DNA of 14,523 nt from Paracoccaceae bacterium (GTDB taxonomy: Bacteria > Pseudomonadota > Alphaproteobacteria > Rhodobacterales > Rhodobacteraceae). Where the stretch lies: the NCBI GenBank assembly GCA_007119835.1, contig SKOX01000441.1:1-14523 (forward strand), given 5' to 3'. The notes below the pieces were generated by a model, which was not told the DNA's origin, did no database searches, and was given only the letters and a program-made list of their open reading frames with translations. Positions within the stretch are counted from its first letter, which is position 1. The number at the start of each line of letters is the position of its first letter. The translations under genes and the position numbers were made by a program. Of the stretch, positions 1 through 7,278 are shown piece after piece.

Positions 1-431
1 ATCGGCATCGCCATCTCGACCTCGGCCTCGATCGGCCCGAGCGCCTGCTCCTCGAGTGTCGCCGCCCGACCGTCCCAGAACTGCGCCTCGAAGAAGCCGG
101 AGTTGAGCACGGTGGGCGTGTTGCGCTCGCCGACCTGGCCGTCGTGGCCGACCGCGCGCGGCACCCGGTCGGTATAGCCGAGGGCCGGGTTGTGACAGGT
201 GGCGCAGGAGATCACCCCGCTCGAGGAGATTCGCGGCTCGAAGAACAGCATCTTGCCGAGCTCGATCCTCTCGGGCGTCATGGCGTTGTCGGCGGGAAGT
301 GGCGGGATCGCGGGAAGCGGCTCGAAGAACTCGCGGTACTCCGAATAATCGGCCGCTGCCTGCCCTCCCCACGCGATGCCGAGCGCGGCGACCGCCGTCG
401 CGAGGCCGGCTGTGAGATGTCTGGTGTTCAT
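1..431 (-). CDS. Di-haem cytochrome c peroxidase (CcpA/MauG family), 5' part
   Basis: This gene runs off the left edge; 143 codons are visible. In the family, the periplasmic enzyme reduces hydrogen peroxide to water with electrons from cytochrome c or an equivalent donor. Residues 1-27 are a Sec signal peptide (basic start, hydrophobic core, AAA before the mature Asp28). The family motif GKMLFFEPRIS is at 59-69, and the first haem-binding site, CATCH, is at 76-80. It is followed by the typical NPALGYTD, RNTPTVLN and FWDGRA motifs. The second haem site and catalytic region lie outside the window. The ATG at 431-429 is preceded by a good ribosome site (AGAGGACG). An FNR-type site lies upstream. 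The family is clear; whether it is a classical CcpA or a MauG-like relative cannot be settled from this part. Confidence 0.93.
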   Translation of the reverse strand, partial: MNTRHLTAGLATAVAALGIAWGGQAAADYSEYREFFEPLPAIPPLPADNAMTPERIELGKMLFFEPRISSSGVISCATCHNPALGYTDRVPRAVGHDGQVGERNTPTVLNSGFFEAQFWDGRAATLEEQALGPIEAEVEMAMP

Positions 432-534
432 CGTCCCGTCCTCTTCTTGATTATGCTTGCCGTCGCGCAGGGGCGGCGCACGGTTGTGCCGGATCACGCC
501 GAGAGCAGCATTTTCCGCAGGGTCGCGTTTTGCC

Positions 535-548
535 TTGATCTCCATCAA
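535..548 (-). promoter_or_regulatory. FNR/ANR-type binding site upstream of the cytochrome c peroxidase
   Basis: TTGAT-CTCC-ATCAA matches the FNR/ANR/FnrL consensus (TTGAT-N4-ATCAA) at all ten defined positions. Its centre is 110 bases upstream of the peroxidase ATG. If it acts as a class II site at -41.5, transcription would begin near position 500, and the expected -10 hexamer would be AATGCT at 512-507, a weak 3/6 match. Peroxidases of this family are known to be controlled by FNR or ANR in several proteobacteria. The site is seen directly; activation is inferred. Confidence 0.8.
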
Positions 549-704
549 GCCTGCGCCGGAAAGATTCCCCGCCTGTCTTCCAAACGAACCGAACTGGCGG
601 GTCCGAACCTTCAAGCCCACCGGCCTAATTCCGAGAGGGTCTGACTGGACCAGGGCCGCCTGTCCCGCCCCATTTCCGGAAGAGCGTTGCCGCTTGCGCC
701 GCCG
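549..704. other. Intergenic stretch without recognised genes
   Basis: Together with the peroxidase upstream region and the phoU-like remnant, this makes up the 499-base gap between the peroxidase start (431) and the pstB stop (931). No convincing reading frame, repeat or terminator with a T-tract was found in it. The only secondary structure noted is a weak CCCGCC/GGCGGG pairing (568-573 with 596-601) across a 22-base loop. The overlapping plus-strand reading frames here lack a ribosome site and family motifs. Confidence 0.5.
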
Positions 705-929
705 TCATTCACCTCCCGCACCATCATCGTGATCCCCGGATGGCCACCCTCGTCCGCGTCGCCGCCGACGCCGCGTCCTGGCCAGCATCGGTGGCTCGAC
801 CCTCGGCGTCTCCGATGCGACCATCGGGCGCTCGATCATCTCGGCGGCGATCCGGCCCATGCGGTCGATGCCGAGCTGCTCGAGCTCGTCATCGAAAGCC
901 CTCGACCTGTGCTGCCCCCCGGGCCTGTC
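705..929 (-). pseudogene. phoU-like N-terminal remnant downstream of pstB
   Basis: Directly after the pstB stop, in the frame shifted by one, the minus strand reads HRSRAFDDELEQL at 911-873. IDRMGRIAAEMIER follows, to about 825. This resembles the start of PhoU, which usually begins with a short tail, AFDxELxxL, then an MGG/AE helix, and which normally follows pstB. Codon third positions here are as GC-rich as in real genes. No ATG, GTG or TTG precedes the FDDEL segment in this frame, the first ATG being at 860. After about position 800 the translation becomes an arginine-rich run and stops at 705-707. I found no continuation of PhoU in the other frames. The best reading is a deletion-damaged phoU. 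The alternative is a chance resemblance in a non-coding spacer. Confidence 0.42.
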
Positions 930-930
930 G

Positions 931-1758
931 TCAGCCGAACTGGCCGGTGATGTAGCTCTGGGTCTGCGCCTTCTTCGGCCGGGTGAAGATCGTCTCGGTG
1001 TCGCCGTACTCGATCAGGCGGCCGAGATACATGAAGGCGGTGTTGTCGGAGACCCGCGCGGCCTGCTGCATGTTGTGGGTGACGATGACGATGGTGTAGT
1101 GGCCCTTCAGCGCGCCGATCAGCTCCTCGATCTTCGCGGTGGCGATCGGGTCGAGCGCCGAGCATGGCTCGTCCATCAGCAGCACCTCGGGATCGGAGGC
1201 GATGCCGCGGGCGATGCAGAGGCGCTGTTGCTGGCCGCCCGACATGCCGAGCGCGCTTTCCTTGAGGCGATCCTTCACCTCGTCCCAGAGCGCGGCAGAG
1301 CGGAGCGCCCGCTCGCAGGTCTCGTCGAGGATCGACTTCTTGGTCACCCCGTCGACACGGAGGGGATAGATGACGTTGTCGTAGATCGACATGGCGAAGG
1401 GGTTTGGCTTCTGGAACACCATGCCCATGCGCTTCCTCAGCGCGATCACGTCGACGCCGGAGCCGTAGATGTTGAAGCCGCCGACGTTGATATCGCCGTC
1501 GATGGATAGATCGTCGATCAGGTCGTTCATCCGGTTGAGCGACCGCAGGAGCGTGGACTTGCCGCATCCCGACGGACCGATCATGGCGGTGACCATGCCC
1601 TTCTGGATGCCGAGACTGACGCCGTGAAGCGCCTGAGCCTTGCCGTACCAGAGGTTGAAGTTGCGGATGTCGAGCGCCACGCCCTCGCGGCCTTCCCTGA
1701 CGTGGTAGGCGGGGGGCTCGAACTCGGGTCGCGTCGGGATGGATGCGGCGACGTTCAT
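931..1758 (-). CDS. pstB: Phosphate ABC transporter ATP-binding protein PstB
   Basis: The cytoplasmic ATPase subunit of the PstSCAB importer, 275 residues, of usual length with a slightly extended N-terminus. All ABC motifs are present: Walker [10 protein letters not shown] at 61-69, Q-loop FQKPNPF at 115-121, signature MSGGQQQR at 172-179, Walker B LLMDEP at 193-198, D-loop SALD at 200-203 and H-loop His228. KPNPF after the Q-loop, and the sequence around [20 protein letters not shown], are PstB hallmarks. The start ATG (1758) has a GGAG ribosome site six bases upstream. The gene follows pstA after a 15-base gap, so it is last in the operon; the usual next gene, phoU, is only a remnant. Confidence 0.98.
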   Translation of the reverse strand: MNVAASIPTRPEFEPPAYHVREGREGVALDIRNFNLWYGKAQALHGVSLGIQKGMVTAMIGPSGCGKSTLLRSLNRMNDLIDDLSIDGDINVGGFNIYGSGVDVIALRKRMGMVFQKPNPFAMSIYDNVIYPLRVDGVTKKSILDETCERALRSAALWDEVKDRLKESALGMSGGQQQRLCIARGIASDPEVLLMDEPCSALDPIATAKIEELIGALKGHYTIVIVTHNMQQAARVSDNTAFMYLGRLIEYGDTETIFTRPKKAQTQSYITGQFG

Positions 1759-1773
1759 GGCTGTCTCCGAAGA

Positions 1774-3528
1774 TCAGAAATGCGACGAAGCGTATTTGCG
1801 CTTCAGCCGGTTGCGGATGATGATCGCGGTCGAGTTCATCGCCACGATCAGGCCGAGGAGCAGCAGCGTGGTCACGAAGACCATCGGCTTGCCCGCCTCC
1901 GAGTTGCGCGACTGGAAGCCCACGTCGAAGATGTGGAAGCCGAGGTGCATGAAGCTGCGCTCGAGGTGGATGAAGGGCCAGAAGCCGTCCACCGGCAAGG
2001 CGGGGGCGAGCTTGACGACCCCGACGAGCATCAGCGGCGCCACTTCCCCCGCGCCGCGCGCCATGGCGAGGATCAGGCCGGTCATGATCCCGGGCAGGGC
2101 CTTCGGCAGCACGACGTAGCGGATCGTCTGCCATTTCGAGGCGCCGCAGGCGAGCGAGCCCTCGCGCATCGAGCGCGGCACGGCGGCGAGCGCCTCCTCG
2201 GAGGCGACGATGACGACCGGCACCGTCAGCAGCGCCAGCGTCAGTGACGCCCAGAGGATGCCGCCCGTGCCGAAGGTCGGGGTCGGCAGGCGCTCGGGGT
2301 AGAAGAGCTGGTCGATGGTCACGCCCATGGTGTAGGCGAAGAAGCCCAGACCGAAGACGCCGTAGACGATCGAGGGCACGCCCGCGAGATTGTTGACCGA
2401 GATGCGGACGATCGAGACGAGCCGGCCCTGCTTGGCGTATTCCCGCAGGTAGAGCGCGGTGATGACGCCGAAGGGCGCGACGAAGACCACCATCAGCATG
2501 GTCATCGCCACGGTGCCGAAGATCGCCGGCAGGACGCCGCCTTGGGTGTTGGCCTCGCGCGGCTCCGACGACAGGAACTCGCCCCAGCGCGAGAAGTAGA
2601 TGCCGGCCTTGTCGAGGAGCGATAGGTCGTTCGCCGCGTAGTAGCGGACGATCTGGCTCAGCGGCGGCTCGATGCTGCGGCCGCCGATCTCCTCGAGCTG
2701 GACGCGGTTGCGCTGGTCGAGGGCGCGGATCGCGGCGACCTGGCTCTGTATCTCGCCGAACCGGGCCTGAAGCTCCTGGATGCGGGCATTGCCCTCGGCG
2801 ACGGCGGCCTCGTATTCCGCCGAGTCGGCGCCGTGGCGGAGCTGGGCGCGGCGGATGGCGAGGCGCTCCTGCTCGAGGCGATGGTTGATGCGGCCGATCG
2901 GGCCGCGCTCGAGCCGGCGGATCTCGTTGAAGCGCTGGCGCGCCTCGCGCTGTTCGCGCCGCATGACCTGCGGATCGTAGGCCATTGGCTGATCGTCGAT
3001 GACGAGGCCGGTGACGCGGCCGATGAAGACGCCCCATTCCTGCCGCTCGAAGGTGTAGAAGTCGGGCGGGTAGCTCGTCTGCGTGACGGTGTAGTCGGGG
3101 ATCCAGCGGAAGTCGTCGCCGTAGAGGTCGAAGTTGGCGGTCTTGTAGAGGGTGCGCGTCGCATAGCCCCCGTTCGCCTCGACCTCGGCGCGCTGCTCCT
3201 CGGACATCGCGTTGAGGATGGCGGTGCCCGGGCGGAACCGTTCGTTTCGCGTCGGCTCGCCCGCGAGCACCGTCCCGTCCTCGAGCGTCACCACCGCGAC
3301 CGGCTTCGGCCAGAAGGTTGTGATCCCGTTCCAGAACACCATGAAGAGGAAGGAGGAGATCAGCAGGATGCCGATGGCGAGCGCGCCGCCGAAGGCCCAG
3401 AGCGCCGGCTCGCCGGTGGCCGAGAGGTCGGCGGTGTAGCGGCGGACCTTCTTGCCTTGCGTGAGCTCGGCGTTGTCGCCGTCGGGCGTCGTGCGGTTGC
3501 GGATGCCGGGATCGGAGATGTCGGTCAT
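1774..3528 (-). CDS. pstA: Phosphate ABC transporter permease PstA, long form
   Basis: One of the two membrane subunits forming the phosphate channel. It has 584 residues against about 300 for E. coli PstA. A first membrane helix is at about 43-68. A large non-permease region follows (about 70-330), predicted to be periplasmic. Its part from about 188 to 275 is rich in Glu, Arg, Gln and Ala with heptad-like spacing, so probably coiled coil. The conventional permease domain occupies about 332-572. It contains the EAA loop that docks on PstB (EEALAAVPRSMREGSLACGAS, about 444-464). GMGRAxGE-type residues appear as MARGAGEVAPL (489-499). The start ATG is preceded by GAGGAGG, which overlaps the pstC stop. 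Long PstA proteins paired with long PstC proteins are known in proteobacteria; the role of the extra domain is not known to me. Confidence 0.95.
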   Translation of the reverse strand: MTDISDPGIRNRTTPDGDNAELTQGKKVRRYTADLSATGEPALWAFGGALAIGILLISSFLFMVFWNGITTFWPKPVAVVTLEDGTVLAGEPTRNERFRPGTAILNAMSEEQRAEVEANGGYATRTLYKTANFDLYGDDFRWIPDYTVTQTSYPPDFYTFERQEWGVFIGRVTGLVIDDQPMAYDPQVMRREQREARQRFNEIRRLERGPIGRINHRLEQERLAIRRAQLRHGADSAEYEAAVAEGNARIQELQARFGEIQSQVAAIRALDQRNRVQLEEIGGRSIEPPLSQIVRYYAANDLSLLDKAGIYFSRWGEFLSSEPREANTQGGVLPAIFGTVAMTMLMVVFVAPFGVITALYLREYAKQGRLVSIVRISVNNLAGVPSIVYGVFGLGFFAYTMGVTIDQLFYPERLPTPTFGTGGILWASLTLALLTVPVVIVASEEALAAVPRSMREGSLACGASKWQTIRYVVLPKALPGIMTGLILAMARGAGEVAPLMLVGVVKLAPALPVDGFWPFIHLERSFMHLGFHIFDVGFQSRNSEAGKPMVFVTTLLLLGLIVAMNSTAIIIRNRLKRKYASSHF

Positions 3529-3538
3529 GGCATCCTCC

Positions 3539-6187
3539 TCAGAGCTGGAACGCGCGCTTGCGGAACCGCTGGCGGATCAGCTCGGCGCAGGTGTTGATGA
3601 CGAAGGTCATGATGAAGAGCGTCAGCGCGGCGAGGAACAGCACGCGGTAGTTGGTGCCGTCCTTGACCGCCTCGGGCAGTTCGATGGCGATGTTGGCCGA
3701 GAGCGTGCGCAGGCCGGAGAAGATGTTCCACTCCATGATCGGGGTGTTGCCGGCGGCCATGACGACGATCATCGTCTCGCCGACGGCGCGGCCCATGCCG
3801 ATCATCACCGCCGAGAACACGCCCGAGGCCGCCGTGGGCAGGATCACCCACATCGCCGTCTGCCAGGGCGTCGCGCCGCAGGCGAGCGAACCTGCGCGCA
3901 GGTGGGAGGGCACGGCGTTCAGCGCGTCCTCCGACAGGGTGTAGATGTTGGGGATCACAGCAAACGCCATGATGAAGCCGACGACGAGCGCGTTGCGCTG
4001 CTGGTAGGTGTCGACGAAGCCGCCGCGCGGATCGTAGCCGATCAAGGTCAGGAAGGAGGCGAAGGCGTAGGAAACGGCCACGGCGACGGCGAGAAAGGTG
4101 AGCCAGCGCAGGAAGTCGAGCCGTCCCGCCGCCGGCCGGTCGAGCGCGCGCTGGCGGTCGCGGTAGATGTGCCCATAGGTCTTCCGGAACGTGTAGGCGA
4201 CGAGGATGTAGGAGAGCGGCAGCAGGATCAGGAACATGAAGGGGGTTCCCGTCCCCACCTGCCCCGCCGTCCACTCGCGGAAGTTGCCGTAGAAAAGCGC
4301 GTTCTCGAAGACCGGGCCGAGCTGGTAGGCGATCAAGCCGGTGATGCCGATCATCACGAACATGAACAGGAATTTCGGCACGCCGCCGTAGCGGACCGCG
4401 GTCTGCACCGGAAGCATCTGCCAGGTGAAGGCGCCGAACATCAGCCCCAGCGGCAGCGCGATGAAGGCGAGCAGCACCGCCGCGATCCACTCCTCGACGA
4501 GCGGCGCGAGCACCAGCGCCGCGACGAAGCCGAGCACCACGGTCGGCAGGCTCTCCATCATCTCCATCACCGGCTTGACGGTCTGGCGCACGCTGGAATG
4601 CACGAACTCGGACGTGTAGATCGCCGCCATCAGCGCGATCGGCACCGCGAAGAGCATGGCGTAGAAGGTCGCCTTCATCGTGCCGAAGATCAGCGGCACG
4701 AGGGAGTATTTCGGCTCGGCGAGGTCGGTGCCCGCGGTTGACTGCCAAGTGAAGCTTGGCGCGTTGTACCCCTCGTACCAGACCTGTCCGAAGAGCACGC
4801 CGAGCGTGACCTCCGGATGCGGCACGTTGAAGCCGAGGGCGTCGACCGAGCCCTCCGCGTCGACCATCAGGATGCCGTTCGAGCGCGGGAAGATCATGAA
4901 CTCCGCCGGCACCGACGGATCGCTGGTCCGCTGGAAGCGGAACATCGTCTGATCGGTGGTCGAGTGCCGGTACCAGACGCTGCCGTCCGCGCCGAGGGTC
5001 GCGAAGCTCTTGTCGCGCTGGCCCTCGGTTATGCCGATGATCGCGGAGCCCTGGTTCTCGTGGGTGCGAGCGTGGACGAGCGAGCGGCCGTCGGTGGTGC
5101 CCGCGCCCTGGCGCTGGAGCGTGAAGTAGACCCGCACGGACCCGTCGGCGCCCCCCACCACCAGCGCCTGATCGCCGCTCAGGAAGCCGACCGCGGTAAT
5201 CCCGATCGCCTCCGGCAGCACCCGTCGCGCCTCGGCAAGGGCCGGACTGTTCAGGTTGCGCGTGTCGAACCGGTAGAGCATCCCGTCGTCGGTCGCGATG
5301 ACGAGCCTGTCACCGCCGCTCGCGAGAAGGATGTCGGTGACGGCCACGCCCTCAGGCAGGTCCAGGCCCGGGAGTTCGGCCGAACTCGAGGTGATCGTCT
5401 CCTCGCCGGTCATCAGGTTGCGCTGGACGCGGCTCTGCGTCACGCGCGCGACGTTGGCGGCATCCACCGTTGCGAAGGCGATCACCGGCCGCTCCACCGT
5501 GCCGCCGATCGTGTAGTCGAGCGCGATGATCGGCAGGTCGGAGACCTCCACCGGCTCGCCGAGCTCGTAGCGCGGCGTGACGGTCCTGAGGTCGCCCGTC
5601 TGCACCGGCGTGACGACGCGGCCGTTGTGCAGGAAGTCGATCTCGTTCAGCTGGACCATGTCGTCGGGCCGGTTCCGCGCCGCAATCGTGCCGGTGTCAA
5701 ACCCGATGTCGAGGAAGCGGACGGTGCCGTCCTCGAAGCCGAATGCCACGTCGCCACGGGTGGAGATGCCGCCGACCGCCGTCGCCGTGGCGCCCGCGAA
5801 GTCGAGCAGGGCCTGGTTGACCTCGCGCCCCGTCGGTACGTGGAAGGTGATGGCGCGGCCGTCCGCGCCGACCGCCGTGGCGAGGGACTGGAACTCGTCG
5901 GCATTGATCCAGGCCATGTCCTGACCGCCGTCGAGCGTGTAGCCGACCGAGCCGCGCGTCTCGCCCGAGATCATCAGCGGCGCGACCACCCGCACCAGGA
6001 AGACCATGATCCCGAGCACGGCGACGATGACCATGAGGCCGCCGACGGTTATCACCGTTCGGGCGATCCGGTCGCCGTAGATGACGCTCGCCCGCGTCTC
6101 CTTGCTGCGCGCGTGAGCGCGGGCGCTGCGGCGCGACTCGATGGCTCCGTCCTCGGTCCGGTCGATCGTCGCGGTGATGTCAGCCAT
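3539..6187 (-). CDS. pstC: Phosphate ABC transporter permease PstC, long form with a propeller-like periplasmic domain
   Basis: The second channel subunit, 882 residues from the ATG at 6187, against about 320 in E. coli. A cytoplasmic tail (1-40) precedes one membrane helix (about 42-66). About 400 residues of beta-rich sequence follow (about 75-470). They contain repeated short strands ending in G-x-V-x-F/Y patterns, such as FGFEDGTVRFLDIG, ATDDGMLYRFD, GGADGSVRVYF and LGADGSVWYRH. This is typical of a WD40/PQQ-like beta-propeller and probably lies in the periplasm. The permease domain (about 490-875) has the EAA loop SEDALNAVPSHLRAGSLACG (752-771) and GMGRAVGETMIV (797-808). An upstream in-frame TTG at 6223 could add 12 residues, but the ATG has GAGGG four bases upstream and is preferred. 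The pstC stop overlaps the pstA ribosome site. Confidence 0.95.
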   Translation of the reverse strand: MADITATIDRTEDGAIESRRSARAHARSKETRASVIYGDRIARTVITVGGLMVIVAVLGIMVFLVRVVAPLMISGETRGSVGYTLDGGQDMAWINADEFQSLATAVGADGRAITFHVPTGREVNQALLDFAGATATAVGGISTRGDVAFGFEDGTVRFLDIGFDTGTIAARNRPDDMVQLNEIDFLHNGRVVTPVQTGDLRTVTPRYELGEPVEVSDLPIIALDYTIGGTVERPVIAFATVDAANVARVTQSRVQRNLMTGEETITSSSAELPGLDLPEGVAVTDILLASGGDRLVIATDDGMLYRFDTRNLNSPALAEARRVLPEAIGITAVGFLSGDQALVVGGADGSVRVYFTLQRQGAGTTDGRSLVHARTHENQGSAIIGITEGQRDKSFATLGADGSVWYRHSTTDQTMFRFQRTSDPSVPAEFMIFPRSNGILMVDAEGSVDALGFNVPHPEVTLGVLFGQVWYEGYNAPSFTWQSTAGTDLAEPKYSLVPLIFGTMKATFYAMLFAVPIALMAAIYTSEFVHSSVRQTVKPVMEMMESLPTVVLGFVAALVLAPLVEEWIAAVLLAFIALPLGLMFGAFTWQMLPVQTAVRYGGVPKFLFMFVMIGITGLIAYQLGPVFENALFYGNFREWTAGQVGTGTPFMFLILLPLSYILVAYTFRKTYGHIYRDRQRALDRPAAGRLDFLRWLTFLAVAVAVSYAFASFLTLIGYDPRGGFVDTYQQRNALVVGFIMAFAVIPNIYTLSEDALNAVPSHLRAGSLACGATPWQTAMWVILPTAASGVFSAVMIGMGRAVGETMIVVMAAGNTPIMEWNIFSGLRTLSANIAIELPEAVKDGTNYRVLFLAALTLFIMTFVINTCAELIRQRFRKRAFQL

Positions 6188-6188
6188 G

Positions 6189-6223
6189 GGTCCCTCAAGC
6201 AGCTGGCGAAGATGGTCCCTCAA
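6189..6223 (-). repeat. 10-base direct repeat around the pstC ribosome site
   Basis: TTGAGGGACC occurs twice on the minus strand, at 6223-6214 and 6198-6189, exactly 25 bases apart. The downstream copy supplies the pstC ribosome site, four bases before the ATG. The upstream copy contains the in-frame TTG that could be an alternative start. It may be a small tandem duplication of the initiation region or chance. Confidence 0.55.
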
Positions 6224-6256
6224 AAGACCGATCCGGAGCGGCCGGCAGGCCGCCCC
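6222..6256 (-). terminator. Intra-operon hairpin between pstS and pstC (attenuator or RNA-stabilising element)
   Basis: The arms GGGGCGGCC (6256-6248) and GGCCGCTCC (6243-6235) pair over nine positions with one G-U pair, around a four-base loop (TGCC). A TCTTTT tract follows after seven bases (6227-6222). The tract lies further from the stem than in an ideal terminator, so read-through into pstC is expected. A hairpin after the binding-protein gene is common in ABC importer operons, where it raises binding protein over permease. The hairpin is seen; its effect is inferred. Confidence 0.6.
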
Positions 6257-6284
6257 GGCTGTGCAGGGGTGGTCGTTCGGACCG

Positions 6285-7256
6285 TCAGTTCATCAGGCCG
6301 AAGATCCCGAGATCCTGCTCGGCAAGGCCGTTCGTCACCGGGAAGAAACCGGCGCGCATCACGTCCCGCTGGCCGTCCTGGGTGTAGACGTAGCGGATGA
6401 ACTCGCCGCGCAGCGGGTCGAGCGGCTGGTTCGGGTCCTTGTTGACGTAGATGTAGAGGAACCGCGCGATCGGATAGTCGCCCGCCATCGCGTTGTCGCC
6501 GCTGGCTTCGAAGCACTCGCCGCCCTCGGAAGCCGCGATCGGCACGGCACGGACGTCCGCCGTCGCGTAGCCGACGCCCGAATAGCCGATGGCGCCGATG
6601 TCGGAGGCGACGCCCTGGATAACCGCCGACGAACCCGGCTGCTCGCGCACCTCGCCGCGGTAGTCGCCGCCGAAGAGCGCGACCTCGCGGAAGTAGCCGT
6701 AGGTGCCCGACGCCGAGTTGCGGCCGTAGAGCGCAATCGGACGATTCGCCCACTCGCCCTCGAGCCCGACCTCGCCCCAGGTGTTGAGCGCGTCGTCGAG
6801 GCCGCCGTTGCGGGTCGAGGAGAAGATCGCGTCGACCTGCTGCATGGTCAGGCACTCGATCGGGTTGTCGCGGTGCACGAAGACGCCGAGCGCGTCGATG
6901 GCGCCGCGGATCGGGGTCGGCTCGTAGCCGAAGCGGGCCTCGAACTGCTCGATCTCTGTGCCGCGCATCGGGCGCGACATCGGGCCGAACTGGGCGGTGC
7001 CCTCGATCAGCGCTGGCGGAGCGGTGCCCGAGCCGGCGCCCTGGATCTCGATCGAAACGTTCGGGTAGTGGCTGCGGAAGCCTTCGGCCCACAGCGTCAT
7101 CAGGTTGTTCAGCGTGTCGGATCCGATGGAGGTCAGGCTCCCCGAAACCCCGGATACCGGCTCGTAGGTCGGCAGGTTCGGATCGACGCTCACGTCGGCC
7201 GTGGCGGCCGTCGCCGTCAGGGCCGTCGCCGCGAGCATCGCTGCAAATGTTCTCAT
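6285..7256 (-). CDS. pstS: Periplasmic phosphate-binding protein PstS
   Basis: Captures phosphate in the periplasm and delivers it to PstC/PstA. From the ATG at 7256 it has 323 residues, a usual length. Residues 1-20 are a Sec signal peptide ending ATA before DVSVD. Binding-site motifs of the family are visible: SIGSDTL (about 44-50), GAGSGTAPPAL (about 74-84), PMSRPM (about 93-98) and GRNSASGTYGYF (about 167-178). GGGGA five bases before the ATG at 7256 decides the start; an in-frame ATG at 7271 would add five residues but has no good ribosome site. A Pho-box promoter lies just upstream. A 97-base gap with a hairpin separates it from pstC. Confidence 0.97.
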   Translation of the reverse strand: MRTFAAMLAATALTATAATADVSVDPNLPTYEPVSGVSGSLTSIGSDTLNNLMTLWAEGFRSHYPNVSIEIQGAGSGTAPPALIEGTAQFGPMSRPMRGTEIEQFEARFGYEPTPIRGAIDALGVFVHRDNPIECLTMQQVDAIFSSTRNGGLDDALNTWGEVGLEGEWANRPIALYGRNSASGTYGYFREVALFGGDYRGEVREQPGSSAVIQGVASDIGAIGYSGVGYATADVRAVPIAASEGGECFEASGDNAMAGDYPIARFLYIYVNKDPNQPLDPLRGEFIRYVYTQDGQRDVMRAGFFPVTNGLAEQDLGIFGLMN

Positions 7257-7278
7257 GACTTTCCCCAGCATGGCTTTT

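Noticed and set aside
484..497. A second FNR-like site, TTGTG-N4-ATCAC, nearer the peroxidase start
   Set aside because: Only seven of ten consensus positions match and it lies downstream of the start predicted from the perfect site.
836..3037. A 733-codon open frame on the minus strand
   Set aside because: It overlaps pstA and pstB in another frame and gives an Arg/Pro/Ala-rich product without motifs; long shadow frames are expected at this GC content.
4817..6400. A 527-codon open frame on the plus strand, and similar long frames opposite pstC, pstA and the kinase operon
   Set aside because: They lie antisense to strongly supported genes and give low-complexity Arg/His/Asp-rich products with no ribosome sites.
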